A stretch of 64,000 nt of DNA. Origin: Verrucomicrobiota bacterium. Lineage in GTDB: Bacteria; Verrucomicrobiota; Lentisphaeria; JABSQK01; JAJFLO01. The notes beneath the pieces are model-generated. The model was not told the origin of the DNA. It worked only from the letters and a program-made list of their open reading frames with translations, and made no database searches. Shown here one piece after another: positions 1-8,423 of the stretch (positions within the stretch are counted from its first letter, which is position 1; each line of letters starts with the position of its first letter). The DNA lies in contig JAJFLP010000076.1 of NCBI GenBank assembly GCA_021772635.1, positions 1 through 64,000 of the forward strand. The letters are read 5' to 3'. The position numbers and the translations under genes are program-made.

Positions 1-162
1 CGACGGCCGTCTCCTGAACCGAGGATCGCGGGACTCCAACTGCTAAGCCGCAGTGAAAAGAAAGCGATAATATTAGGCACCAGAAAAAACATAGATTAAT
101 AGATTCAGTATGTGTAAACTTTTAGTCAGGACTTGACCGAATTTGACCAAAAAACTATGGAT

Positions 163-218
163 GAACCCGTTTCGCATTGTAAAATGGGGGTTAAAAAGGA
201 AACCCACTGGTGGGCTCC
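163..218 (+). repeat. Box repeat upstream of first glycosyltransferase (copy a)
   Basis: A 56-base block shared with 3834-3888 and 4110-4165. It holds a GGGTT...AACCC inverted pair and a CCCAC-TG-GTGGG palindrome. It ends one base before the ATG at 220, so the longer reading frame from 133 would translate the repeat into its first 29 codons. Confidence 0.8.
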
Positions 219-219
219 A

Positions 220-2112
220 ATGAAAGCGCTTTTCGTTTCACTTGCCGACGATCCGCAATCCTTGTCCCGATTTAGTCTGGATGCGATTTCGAGTCTCGAC
301 GTTCTTGACCTCTGCCATAGTGATACGGTGGACACGCTGCGTGAAGAAAACCCCGCCCTTGAGATTAATCTGTTAGCGCGCGATGACGGCACCAGTGATT
401 TCGTGGAGGCGAGTGACTGGTATGTGTCAACCGTCAATAGCATACCGCGAAAACTCAAGGCACTCGCGGGCAATACCGCCGACGACCTATCCGCTTGGCG
501 GTTCAGTGAATTGGCCGACAAGAATTCCCTGATTCGCCCGTCTTTTCGGGAGTTGCTAGTACTTACAGCAATTCATACCCTATTGAAATCTGGTGAATAT
601 CAGGCACTACTGGTCGCAGGTACCCCTCCGCAGGTAAATCAATGTCTGCTTTCACTGTGTAAATTGTTACACATTCGCTTTGTTCTCCCGCCAGGCAGCC
701 TGTTGGTACATAGAAAGCATTCACGATTTCGGTGCTTTCTGACTCGAATTCATGTCCTTGTCAATATGTTTATCAACGTGATTATCTGGAAGGTAGTCAG
801 ACGTAAACGGGGGTTAGATCCGTCGTTAGGTACAGATCGAAAATTACTGCTTGTTAGTGATTGCCCGCGGCAATGGAGGGACAAGACTGGAACGGCCGTC
901 GACCGTTATTGGGCGGATCTCCCAGCCACGCTTGAACGTCGTCAGATGACTAAGCCCCAATGGCTCTTTTCTTTCTTTTTAAGCGAACATTATTGTAGTC
1001 ATCGCGAATTCATCGATGGATTGAAAGAGGTAGAGAAACTGGTTTGCGGACAAGAGTTACCGTGGATTTTTATAGAAGATCAATTAACTCCCCTCGATTT
1101 CCTGAAAGCCGCGTTTGACTGTGGGTCCGTTAGACTTGCGAACGATATACATCGGCGTAAAGACCAGTTGTTCCAGTGGAACGGGATCTCCGTCTATCCG
1201 CTCTTTCGCGGCCTTATCAATGCGACGATATACTCCGTCCCACTAAGATCATTGCTAATGACGGCTACTCAACGCACTACCGCAGCGTTCGACGCGAATC
1301 TCCTGGCCATGTACGGATTCGAGTTCGGTTCCGGAAGAGCCATTATCTCAGGAGCGCGTCGGGGACTCAGAAACCTGAAAGTTTGGGGATTGCAACACGG
1401 CCCCATTGCACCCGGCAAGATCTTCTACGACGTTGATCCCAATTCGGTTAATGAACTACATATTCCAGACAAAATACTTCTTGACGGCGACTTTGCAGGA
1501 GAGTTGATGGCTAAGTTCAATTTTCCGGATAAGCGGATGCTTATTCTAGGGCCACTGCGATTTGGCCACGTCCAACCCGCGGATACGATCAAACCGAAGG
1601 AGAATAATCGAAAAAAGATACTGATCGCTCCGGGCCTTCATGACTGCCACTCAATGATTCAGTTCGTCGCCAAGTCGCTGGGAGATATTCCAGACATCGA
1701 ACTGGTTATCAAAATTCACCCGCAATCCCGCTACGAATTTGAAACTTCACGGGCGAGTAAGTATATCACGAAGGCAGAATACAAAATCGAGCGGCGCCCG
1801 GTTCCGGAAGTACTAGGGGAAATCGACTTGGCTATAGTTTCGTACTCGACCGTCGGATTAGAAGCGCTTCAATCTGGAGTTCCCGTCATCGAAATTCGGC
1901 CGGATTACGGGATCGACTGGGGACTATTTTCGGCAGCGGAAACTTCGCGCCACCTGGCATCGACTCCGATGGCGCTGCGCGACTTCGTTGGACGCGAGGA
2001 TTGGACCGCAATGTTCGATGAGACGTCGGCGGCGACTCTGATCTCACGAGTTTTTAAACCAGGCAATGTCACGGAACGATATGCGAATGCATTCGAAAAG
2101 GAATTGTCGTGA
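220..2112 (+). CDS. Surface-carbohydrate biosynthesis protein, GT-B-like transferase
   Basis: A 630-residue protein that opens the polysaccharide locus. The C-terminal half looks like the nucleotide-sugar-binding half of a GT-B or CDP-glycerol glycerophosphotransferase-like fold. It has an LQHGP motif near residue 391, an IHPQSR motif near 500, and a YSTVGLEALQSGVPVIE stretch near 540-558. A hydrophobic segment sits around 175-190. The open frame runs back to TTG 133 and ATG 157, but those codons lie in or before the box repeat at 163-218, so ATG 220 is preferred. Its stop overlaps the next gene's GTG start (GTGA), which indicates translational coupling. The exact substrate is unknown; a polymer or phosphate transferase is also possible. 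Confidence 0.6.
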   Translation: MKALFVSLADDPQSLSRFSLDAISSLDVLDLCHSDTVDTLREENPALEINLLARDDGTSDFVEASDWYVSTVNSIPRKLKALAGNTADDLSAWRFSELADKNSLIRPSFRELLVLTAIHTLLKSGEYQALLVAGTPPQVNQCLLSLCKLLHIRFVLPPGSLLVHRKHSRFRCFLTRIHVLVNMFINVIIWKVVRRKRGLDPSLGTDRKLLLVSDCPRQWRDKTGTAVDRYWADLPATLERRQMTKPQWLFSFFLSEHYCSHREFIDGLKEVEKLVCGQELPWIFIEDQLTPLDFLKAAFDCGSVRLANDIHRRKDQLFQWNGISVYPLFRGLINATIYSVPLRSLLMTATQRTTAAFDANLLAMYGFEFGSGRAIISGARRGLRNLKVWGLQHGPIAPGKIFYDVDPNSVNELHIPDKILLDGDFAGELMAKFNFPDKRMLILGPLRFGHVQPADTIKPKENNRKKILIAPGLHDCHSMIQFVAKSLGDIPDIELVIKIHPQSRYEFETSRASKYITKAEYKIERRPVPEVLGEIDLAIVSYSTVGLEALQSGVPVIEIRPDYGIDWGLFSAAETSRHLASTPMALRDFVGREDWTAMFDETSAATLISRVFKPGNVTERYANAFEKELS

Positions 2113-3305
2113 ATATTGGAATTATTTCGTCGACATTTCTCCCCGGCCCGCACACGGCGGGGATAGAAATATTCCTGTTCCACGAAGCCACAGAGCTGAG
2201 TAAACTCGGACATTCTGTTTCGTTGTTCACATCGAGAACCTCCCGCGGCTGGAAGGATCAATTACCGTTTAACCTTGTGAACTACCTTCCGGGAACTTCT
2301 CTCCTATTTCAAATTTCTTCGCCACTGGCGAGAGCGTACTTGGAAATGCAGTTGAGATTCTTTCAGAAAACGCGACCATCCGATATCTGGCATGTACACT
2401 TAGCGTATCCATTCGGGGTAGTTGCACTTCCTCTGTCGACAAAATTAAATATCCCCAGCGTCCTCACGTGCCATGGACGAGATATCCAAAGATTGCCGGA
2501 AATCCACTACGGATATCGCCTGAATTCCTCGATTGATCGTTGGGTAAGACGAACGATTCCCTGCGCCGATCGAATAATCTCCGTCTCCCCGTCGGTTCGC
2601 AAGGAATTATCGGATATCGGCTATCCACTTCGAAGAATAGTAGACATCCCCTATTGTATTGACTTCGCCAGATTATCGTCACAAGCCGACAAACAGGCAC
2701 TACGTAAAAAGTTGGAGCTGCCGGAAACAGTGCCAGTGATTGTAACCGTCTCCAGAAATCATCCTAAAAAAGGCTATATATATTTGCTCCAGGCGCTGTC
2801 TATATTGAACAAGCGAGGGATTGAGTTTCTGTCTATTTGTATTGGCAAGGATACTGAAGAACTGGAGGCCGATGCAGAACGGCTGGGAATCGGCGATAAA
2901 TGCCGTTTCGTCGGAGAATGTCGCGTATCCTTCACACCCCCGAATATAGTCCTACCCCCGGAGAAAGTCATTGAGTACTATCACGCGGCGGATTTGTTCG
3001 TATTACCATCACTTATCGAAACCTTTGGTATCGTCCTAATCGAGGCAATGGCGGCAGGGCTACCGGTGTTAACATCAGACGTAGACGGTTGCCGCGATGT
3101 AGTTCGCGACGATATAAACGGCTTATTGGCACCGCCTAAAGACGCAGTTTCACTGGCAGAAAAGATCGAATTTATATTATCGAATAAGGGGCTTCAAGAA
3201 CGACTGGTCTCTGCCGGGAGAGAATTTGCAAGCAATCTGTCACGGCAGAAAATTGTAAAAGAATACGAAGAGCTATTCGAAAGTTTAGTACAGGATAACG
3301 ACTAA
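2109..3305 (+). CDS. Glycosyltransferase family 4
   Basis: A 398-residue GT-B retaining glycosyltransferase, presumably cytoplasmic at the inner membrane face, adding a sugar to the growing surface glycan. The N-terminal half has a glycine-rich acceptor-side loop (GPHTAGIEIF). The C-terminal half has VSRNHPKKG and the family's EX7E signature in ETFGIVLIEAMAAGLPV near residues 303-318, followed by a GLL..P..D tail. GTG start overlaps the upstream stop, with AAGGA six bases before it. The sugar donor cannot be read from sequence. Confidence 0.85.
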   Translation: MNIGIISSTFLPGPHTAGIEIFLFHEATELSKLGHSVSLFTSRTSRGWKDQLPFNLVNYLPGTSLLFQISSPLARAYLEMQLRFFQKTRPSDIWHVHLAYPFGVVALPLSTKLNIPSVLTCHGRDIQRLPEIHYGYRLNSSIDRWVRRTIPCADRIISVSPSVRKELSDIGYPLRRIVDIPYCIDFARLSSQADKQALRKKLELPETVPVIVTVSRNHPKKGYIYLLQALSILNKRGIEFLSICIGKDTEELEADAERLGIGDKCRFVGECRVSFTPPNIVLPPEKVIEYYHAADLFVLPSLIETFGIVLIEAMAAGLPVLTSDVDGCRDVVRDDINGLLAPPKDAVSLAEKIEFILSNKGLQERLVSAGREFASNLSRQKIVKEYEELFESLVQDND

Positions 3306-3469
3306 ACGCGCACCTCCTGATCCTTTAAGCCGTACTGCCTTATCTCAATGCTTCGTAGCGCCGTATGCATGAGAAAAGCTCCTACGAAACTTAAAGGATT
3401 GTCGATTGATATGATTGCTGGATTGACGATTGGAATATTCCGGAATTCTTCCAAATGATTACCATAAAA

Positions 3470-3534
3470 AAGTTTCGTTAAATATTAACCGAGGCTGCGA
3501 AACGGACTCGGACGGTTGCTCCTACGAAACTTGG
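3470..3534. repeat. GTTTCGTAGGAGC-type palindromic repeat (copy 1)
   Basis: An element bounded by AAGTTTCG and CGAAACTTGG, with an inner C/G-rich palindrome next to GGTTGCTCCTACG. Related copies lie at 4029-4090 and 24841-24900. This copy is the most diverged in the inner stem. Confidence 0.6.
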
Positions 3535-3540
3535 TCATTT

Positions 3541-3748
3541 TGACACACTAGAGTGTGAACTCCAACGGCCTGTCTCTCCAGTATTCCAGATTACACGGGT
3601 GAAGCGCACGTTGGAGTTCACAACTTCAGTTGTGCTGGATCGCCGCTAACGGAACACAGCTAAAGCTGTGAACTCCAACGGGCGCTACTCGCATACCAAA
3701 AGACTAGTATTGCAAAGGTCCCCGTTGGAGTTCACGCTTCAGCGTGTC
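3541..3748. repeat. Cluster of paired GAACTCCAACG palindromic repeats
   Basis: Four copies of an approximately 27-base unit, a short hairpin (ACACnCTnnAGnGTG) followed by GAACTCCAACG. They alternate in orientation: + at about 3542, - at 3610, + at 3653, - at 3721. The outward-then-inward pairing means each pair can form a long stem. Further degenerate copies lie at 3957-4012 and 20700-20724. Confidence 0.8.
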
Positions 3749-3807
3749 TTAACCCAAGTTCCCAACTAAAATACACCCGAGCGAAGCCGGGAGAAAAGCT
3801 CCTCTGA

Positions 3808-3888
3808 AACTTGGCGGAAATCTTCGACATTGAGAGCCCGTTTCGTATTGTAAAATGCGGGTTAAAAAGGGAACCCACTGGTGGGATC
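3808..3888 (+). repeat. Box repeat (copy b)
   Basis: The same block as 163-218, here with an upstream extension (AAACTTGGCG...TTCGACATTG) shared with copy c. No coding frame starts just after this copy. Confidence 0.8.
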
Positions 3889-3956
3889 GTCTGAAACTTC
3901 AAACCGGTTTGAGGCCGCTTATCGCATTCAATATCGGCTCGATTGTGCGGCTTTTT

Positions 3957-4012
3957 GAGTTCAAGCTTTAGCTTGCAAGTCAGTATTACTGCAAGCTAAA
4001 GCTTGAACTCCA
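3957..4012. repeat. Inverted pair of GAACTCCAA palindromes
   Basis: GAGTTCAAGCTTTAGCTTGC followed closely by its reverse complement GCAAGCTAAAGCTTGAACTC, so the pair forms one long cruciform. It belongs to the same family as 3541-3748. Confidence 0.8.
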
Positions 4013-4028
4013 AAATACCGCCGAACCC

Positions 4029-4090
4029 AAGTTTCCTATATATATTAATCGAGCCGGTACGGCCCGGACGGTTGCTCCCTTTAAACTTGG
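4029..4090. repeat. GTTTCGTAGGAGC-type palindromic repeat (copy 2)
   Basis: AAGTTTC...AAACTTGG ends around a GCCGGTACGGC palindrome and GGTTGCTCC. It is the reverse-oriented relative of 24841-24900. Confidence 0.65.
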
Positions 4091-4165
4091 CGAAAATCTT
4101 CGACATTGTGAGCCCGTTTCGTATTGTAAAATATGGGTTAAAAAGGAATCCCACTGGTGGGCTCC
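4083..4165 (+). repeat. Box repeat (copy c)
   Basis: Third copy of the block at 163-218, with the same left extension as copy b. It lies about 70 bases upstream of the next glycosyltransferase, as copy a lies directly before the first gene of the locus. Confidence 0.8.
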
Positions 4166-4235
4166 TCGGAGATTAACAATTTCATTGGGAAGCCAGCCAT
4201 AAAACATTGATCTCATCTCTTATGGAGTCAATAAA

Positions 4236-5336
4236 CTGCAACGCAAAATAAATCTTCTATTCCTATGCAACGCCCCGAAAGTACTCGCGGGGGTCGAAAA
4301 AACCGCCCTAATTCTGAACGGCGAAGTAGATCGATCAAAATTTGATGTTCGGTTTATTCTAAATGGTTACGGCCCATTTTATGATGCGCTTTCGGAACAG
4401 GCCGCCGATGTCGAAGTAATACCCTACCCGAACCGCTTCTCCCCCCGATGGCGTCGTGGGCTTCAGCGAAATCTGAGTGAACGTCCTGCCGACGTGATTC
4501 AACTGCACCTGAGTCGCCTAAACGCTTTAGCACTTCGAACGAATGGTGCGAAGATCGTCGAGCGACTGAATATGGACCGTCACCGATCATTCTTTTACCC
4601 GATGCGCTTCAAATTGGTTGATTCCATTACGTCAAACTGGATTGATCATTTCATCGTCGTCTCACAAAGTTTGAAGGGAGAGTTCGTACAACGTGGATAC
4701 CCGCCCGAGAAACTAACAGTCGTCCGCAATGGAATTGACACTCCGGACACGGTGGCGCGAGAAAAACTGAAACGTGAACTCGGAATTCCTGCCAACGAAC
4801 TCCTGGTCGGCACTGCGGCCCGTTTAACCGAGCAGAAAGGTCTAGACGCCTTTCTCACAGTGGCAAGCAGGATAGCTGATACAGGTCGGAACGTACACTT
4901 CGCTATCGCCGGCGACGGCGAGCTGCGGAGTGACCTAGAACGACAGGCCGAAGCGCTTGGTATTTCGGCGCGGATCCATTTCTTGGGTTTCCGAAACGAT
5001 ATACTGGACGTAATCGCGGGCTTCGACCTGATGCTCTACTTGAGCCGCTGGGAACCGTTTGCAAATACGATACTTGAGGCAATGGCAGTCGGAACGCCGG
5101 TTATTGCATCGGATGTCGGCGGAAATGCCGAAGTGATTGAGCACGGCAATAACGGGCTCCTCGTTCCTCCAGACGATCCCGAAATAACTGCGAAACTTGT
5201 CAGTTCCGTATTGGGCGACGCAAATCAACGTGCGGTGCTCATCGACGGCGCCAGGCACACCGTCAAAAGATTTACCATCGAATCAATGGTTCGATCCCAC
5301 GAAGCTGTTTATGAGCGAATCTACTCAAATCCATAG
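4236..5336 (+). CDS. Glycosyltransferase family 4, probable CTG start
   Basis: A GT4 enzyme with a two-domain GT-B fold. EX7E lies in EPFANTILEAMAVGTPVIAS and the donor-site region includes GTAARLTEQKG. The first ATG/GTG/TTG codon in frame is GTG 4494, which would remove the start of the N-terminal domain. The frame is open from 4203 and reads INLLFLCNAPKVLAGVEK from 4248, a normal GT4 N-terminus. CTG 4236 has a GGAG eight bases upstream (4224-4227) and gives 366 residues, the usual family length. A frameshift or sequencing error near 4230 is the alternative. The end overlaps the next gene by 26 bases. Confidence 0.7.
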   Translation: MQRKINLLFLCNAPKVLAGVEKTALILNGEVDRSKFDVRFILNGYGPFYDALSEQAADVEVIPYPNRFSPRWRRGLQRNLSERPADVIQLHLSRLNALALRTNGAKIVERLNMDRHRSFFYPMRFKLVDSITSNWIDHFIVVSQSLKGEFVQRGYPPEKLTVVRNGIDTPDTVAREKLKRELGIPANELLVGTAARLTEQKGLDAFLTVASRIADTGRNVHFAIAGDGELRSDLERQAEALGISARIHFLGFRNDILDVIAGFDLMLYLSRWEPFANTILEAMAVGTPVIASDVGGNAEVIEHGNNGLLVPPDDPEITAKLVSSVLGDANQRAVLIDGARHTVKRFTIESMVRSHEAVYERIYSNP

Positions 5337-7191
5337 CCAATGGCGTCCACCCATCCATCGCGCGTTCGTAATTTCGTCGGCGTTCTTTTTCGGGATAGTG
5401 GCGATGACGCTTGTGTACCAGTCCAAACTTGAGAAAGCTGAGCAAAAAGTAACCCGGAATCTGGTTGTATTCGCAGAACCAGAACTAAGAACTCCGACTA
5501 GAGTTGTACCTTTGGAATTAGGCGACACGCTACGCGGCAAAGATTGGAAGTGGGAAGGATTTCCAGCGTTGGTCGGCCGATATATTCCGATTATTCGTTG
5601 GGGGAAGGTGTACGCAGTGGATCACGGAACGAGAGACACTAGCTATGTAGCTCCGGACGTCAGATATGAGACAAATTCAGGTACGGGCCGTCCAGATGCA
5701 ACCCGATTAGTTCAACCGCTTACGTTTCTAAGTGCATTTCTGGTTGGGTTAGCGGTATTCCTCGCCATCAGGCACAAGTCCTCGTTTAAGTACGGGTTAT
5801 TAGCCGCCGCCCTCTTAAGGTGTGCTTCATTGATATGGACGATTGCGCTATTCGGATTCTTCACGATTCACGCACACGATGAAACCCACTATTTTCAGAT
5901 TGCACAGAAACTACTGTTGTGGGGAAGCGCTTTCGGCGAGTATCCATACACCGTAGGGAACCCGATGCTCTATCTCCCTTTTCTCATTCCAATGGATTCA
6001 TATTCCGAGGTTGCGTGTATAGGAATCCTCGGAATCGGGTATTTCATTATTTTCGGTATCGGAATTTTAGGGTGTTATCTTTGGATTCTTCGGAATTTCG
6101 CCAATTCGCCAGGTGCGGGGCTAATCGGGGCGATGACACTCGCGGCTTTCCCTTGGTTGGTAAGGGTTTACCACGGGCCAAATGGCGTGTTCTCCTATTT
6201 CGGACTATGGCTGGAGCATCCGCTCGACCTCGCGTACATGGATACTTACTACTATACCGACTTCGTAGGTTACAACGCAATGAGCGATTCGCCGGCGATT
6301 TTCTTCGGATTGCTCGGATTGATCGTACTATACCGTCAGGCGAATACAGGGAAGACGTTGCTTATCGCCGGCCTTCTCCTTGGGTTTTCCTGCATCATCC
6401 GGATCGCAGGTATCTTCTACCTTCTACCAGCCGGGTATCTTCTGATTAAGTCAAGCGAAAAGTGGAGTAAGTCCATGTTCGTTACGCTCATAGCGGGATT
6501 CTCAATTGCGCTCGTACCGCAGTTAGTATGGAACGGACTTATATTCGGTAACCCGCTGACGTTGGGATATGAGTTCCGGACGGCAGACTTCCGAGGTTTC
6601 GAAATCGGAAACGTGCGGAACGGTATAATGCTGTACGGCAGAGCGTTTCAGCAGCTGATGGCGATCTCTGCGTTGGCGTTGTTTATCGGAAGAAAACGGT
6701 TCCGATTCGCAAGTGCCTTCCTCGCGCTGATGATTCTTCCGACGCTGGTTTTCTACACCGGATATCATGCGATCGGGCAGAATCCAGTTCGCTTTATACT
6801 ATTGCCGCTGACCGCGATGATATCTGCAATTGCGATTCTAATCGGGTCGACTCCGGACGACAAATCGAGGAGCCGTTGGACAATGATTGCGATCATCGCT
6901 GCCGCGCTGACGATTCCGGGAACAAATTTCATTGCCTACCTCATTCCGGTTCCAGGATGGTTTACTCCGGTGTTATTCATAACTTTGGCTATTCTTTCCT
7001 GGAGCGTTTCGCGAGCCGGCGAATACTCAGTTTTCTTCATCGTATTGGCGATAGGGTACCCGCCAATTACGTACGGTGCCCTGGTTCTTACGTGTTCCTG
7101 GATCATCGGGATCGAGTTGATATCTTTAGGTCGAGATAAAGGGTTTTTTGATAAGTTCAATGGTCTGAAACGATTGCCGATCCACGGGTGA
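5311..7191 (+). CDS. GT39/ArnT-like membrane glycosyltransferase
   Basis: A 626-residue polytopic membrane protein with an N-terminal transmembrane segment (FVISSAFFFGIVAM), then roughly ten more hydrophobic helices. A HAHDETHYF motif follows the second helix. This is the first-loop acidic pair that GT39/GT83 enzymes use to bind polyprenyl-phosphate sugars. Such proteins move sugars from lipid carriers to glycans or lipids on the periplasmic side. ATG 5311 is chosen over the upstream extension because the extra residues come from out-of-frame sequence of the preceding GT4 gene. No clear Shine-Dalgarno is seen, so coupling to that gene is likely. The acceptor is unknown. Confidence 0.7.
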   Translation: MSESTQIHSQWRPPIHRAFVISSAFFFGIVAMTLVYQSKLEKAEQKVTRNLVVFAEPELRTPTRVVPLELGDTLRGKDWKWEGFPALVGRYIPIIRWGKVYAVDHGTRDTSYVAPDVRYETNSGTGRPDATRLVQPLTFLSAFLVGLAVFLAIRHKSSFKYGLLAAALLRCASLIWTIALFGFFTIHAHDETHYFQIAQKLLLWGSAFGEYPYTVGNPMLYLPFLIPMDSYSEVACIGILGIGYFIIFGIGILGCYLWILRNFANSPGAGLIGAMTLAAFPWLVRVYHGPNGVFSYFGLWLEHPLDLAYMDTYYYTDFVGYNAMSDSPAIFFGLLGLIVLYRQANTGKTLLIAGLLLGFSCIIRIAGIFYLLPAGYLLIKSSEKWSKSMFVTLIAGFSIALVPQLVWNGLIFGNPLTLGYEFRTADFRGFEIGNVRNGIMLYGRAFQQLMAISALALFIGRKRFRFASAFLALMILPTLVFYTGYHAIGQNPVRFILLPLTAMISAIAILIGSTPDDKSRSRWTMIAIIAAALTIPGTNFIAYLIPVPGWFTPVLFITLAILSWSVSRAGEYSVFFIVLAIGYPPITYGALVLTCSWIIGIELISLGRDKGFFDKFNGLKRLPIHG

Positions 7192-7273
7192 TGCTTTCCT
7201 GGCATACCGCCGGTCAACACGTTCTTGACGTAGGGGTCGTTCTGATATCCAGCGCGAACTCTGCCTACAATCT

Positions 7274-8422
7274 ATGAAAATACTATTCGTTATTACCGAA
7301 CTTTACGAAGGCGGAGCAGAGAATGCCTTGTGGCAGGTTGCCAGGGGGCTATCTGAACGCGATCACGAAATAGCAGTCGTCTGTCTTTACGGTGACGACG
7401 GTGACGTCGCGGTCAGACTTAGAAACGCCGAAATCGCGGTTCACTGCCTGAATATGGGTAAGGTTTCGCAGTGTTTCAAACTCCTCAAACTACGGTCAAT
7501 CGTTAAGGAATTTAACCCTGACCTCGTTCATAGTTGGCTTTTTCACGCCAGCTTGGCGTCCCGGCTGTTTTTGCCGAGATCTGTCAATCTGATAAATAGT
7601 TTTAGAGTTGTCGAGCCACGGAGGGGACACGTACTTCTGGATCGGTGGACTCGCGGAAATGTTCGCAAGTTTATATGCGTTTCCAGCGACGTGATGGACT
7701 TCGCCCGAGGCCGATTGCATATAACGGACGACAAATGCGTTATAATCGGGAACGGCGTCGACTTCGCGTTCTTCCAGGATTCGCGTGATAGTGAACGCGA
7801 CTTTTCGGCTATCAATGGCCTCACAATCGCTCGCATAACGCAACAGAAGGGTATCGACATTCTAATCGCGGCGTTGGCGCAGATTCCTGACACAATTGAG
7901 TGGCAATGGAAATTCGTTGGGGATACTCCGGAGCCAGCTTACTCTGAACGCGTACAAAATCGGGCACGCGAATTGGGAATTGATAACAAAATCCAATGGG
8001 TTGGGTTTGTCAAAAGAGAGAATATTATCGACTACTACCGCGGGGCGAATTTATTTGCCCTGCCTTCGCGTTGGGAAGGGCAGGCGAATGTCGTAATCGA
8101 GGCTATGGCCGCGGGAGTTCCAGTAATAAGCTCAAGAACGGACGGGATTAGCGATCTTGCGACCCGAAACGAAGCGAGCCTGACACTGGTCAGTGATAAT
8201 ACCCCTGAGGAATGGCAAAAAGCCATTGAACGACTCTGGAACGATCCCGATACCCTTAGAACCCAAATTTCAGCCGGCATTGACGTCGCGAAGGGATCTG
8301 GTTGGGAAGCTATAGTAGAAGCACATCTCAATCTCTATCAGAAGATCCTTTTGCAAGCCCCTTTTTCACGCGGGCGAAAAAGGGACTTGCAAAAGGATCG
8401 AATAAAAACGGGAAAAGTTTAG
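7274..8422 (+). CDS. Glycosyltransferase family 4
   Basis: A 382-residue GT4 enzyme. The N-terminus has the classic EGGAENALWQVARGL acceptor-side loop. The donor-side half has GLTIARITQQKGIDIL and EX7E in EGQANVVIEAMAAGVPVISS. The last ~27 residues (QAPFSRGRKRDLQKDRIK region) are encoded by a 56-base inverted repeat at 8344-8399 and look acquired rather than part of the fold. asnB begins one base after the stop. It probably adds one residue of the surface glycan. Confidence 0.85.
   Translation: MKILFVITELYEGGAENALWQVARGLSERDHEIAVVCLYGDDGDVAVRLRNAEIAVHCLNMGKVSQCFKLLKLRSIVKEFNPDLVHSWLFHASLASRLFLPRSVNLINSFRVVEPRRGHVLLDRWTRGNVRKFICVSSDVMDFARGRLHITDDKCVIIGNGVDFAFFQDSRDSERDFSAINGLTIARITQQKGIDILIAALAQIPDTIEWQWKFVGDTPEPAYSERVQNRARELGIDNKIQWVGFVKRENIIDYYRGANLFALPSRWEGQANVVIEAMAAGVPVISSRTDGISDLATRNEASLTLVSDNTPEEWQKAIERLWNDPDTLRTQISAGIDVAKGSGWEAIVEAHLNLYQKILLQAPFSRGRKRDLQKDRIKTGKV
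8344..8399. repeat. Inverted repeat with 24-bp arms inside a coding 3' end
   Basis: Arms at 8344-8367 and 8376-8399 match with one mismatch around an 8-base loop. The hairpin lies in frame in the last codons of the GT4 gene and just before asnB. It may tune mRNA stability or asnB expression; no T-tract follows, so it is not an ordinary terminator. Confidence 0.85.
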
Positions 8423-8423
8423 A

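Noticed and set aside
133-219. Extended N-terminus of the first gene (TTG 133 or ATG 157)
   Set aside because: The extra codons translate the box repeat shared with two non-coding places, so the ATG at 220 is more likely.
3541-4012. CRISPR-like array
   Set aside because: Repeats alternate in orientation, vary in the stem and have irregular spacing; no cas gene is present.
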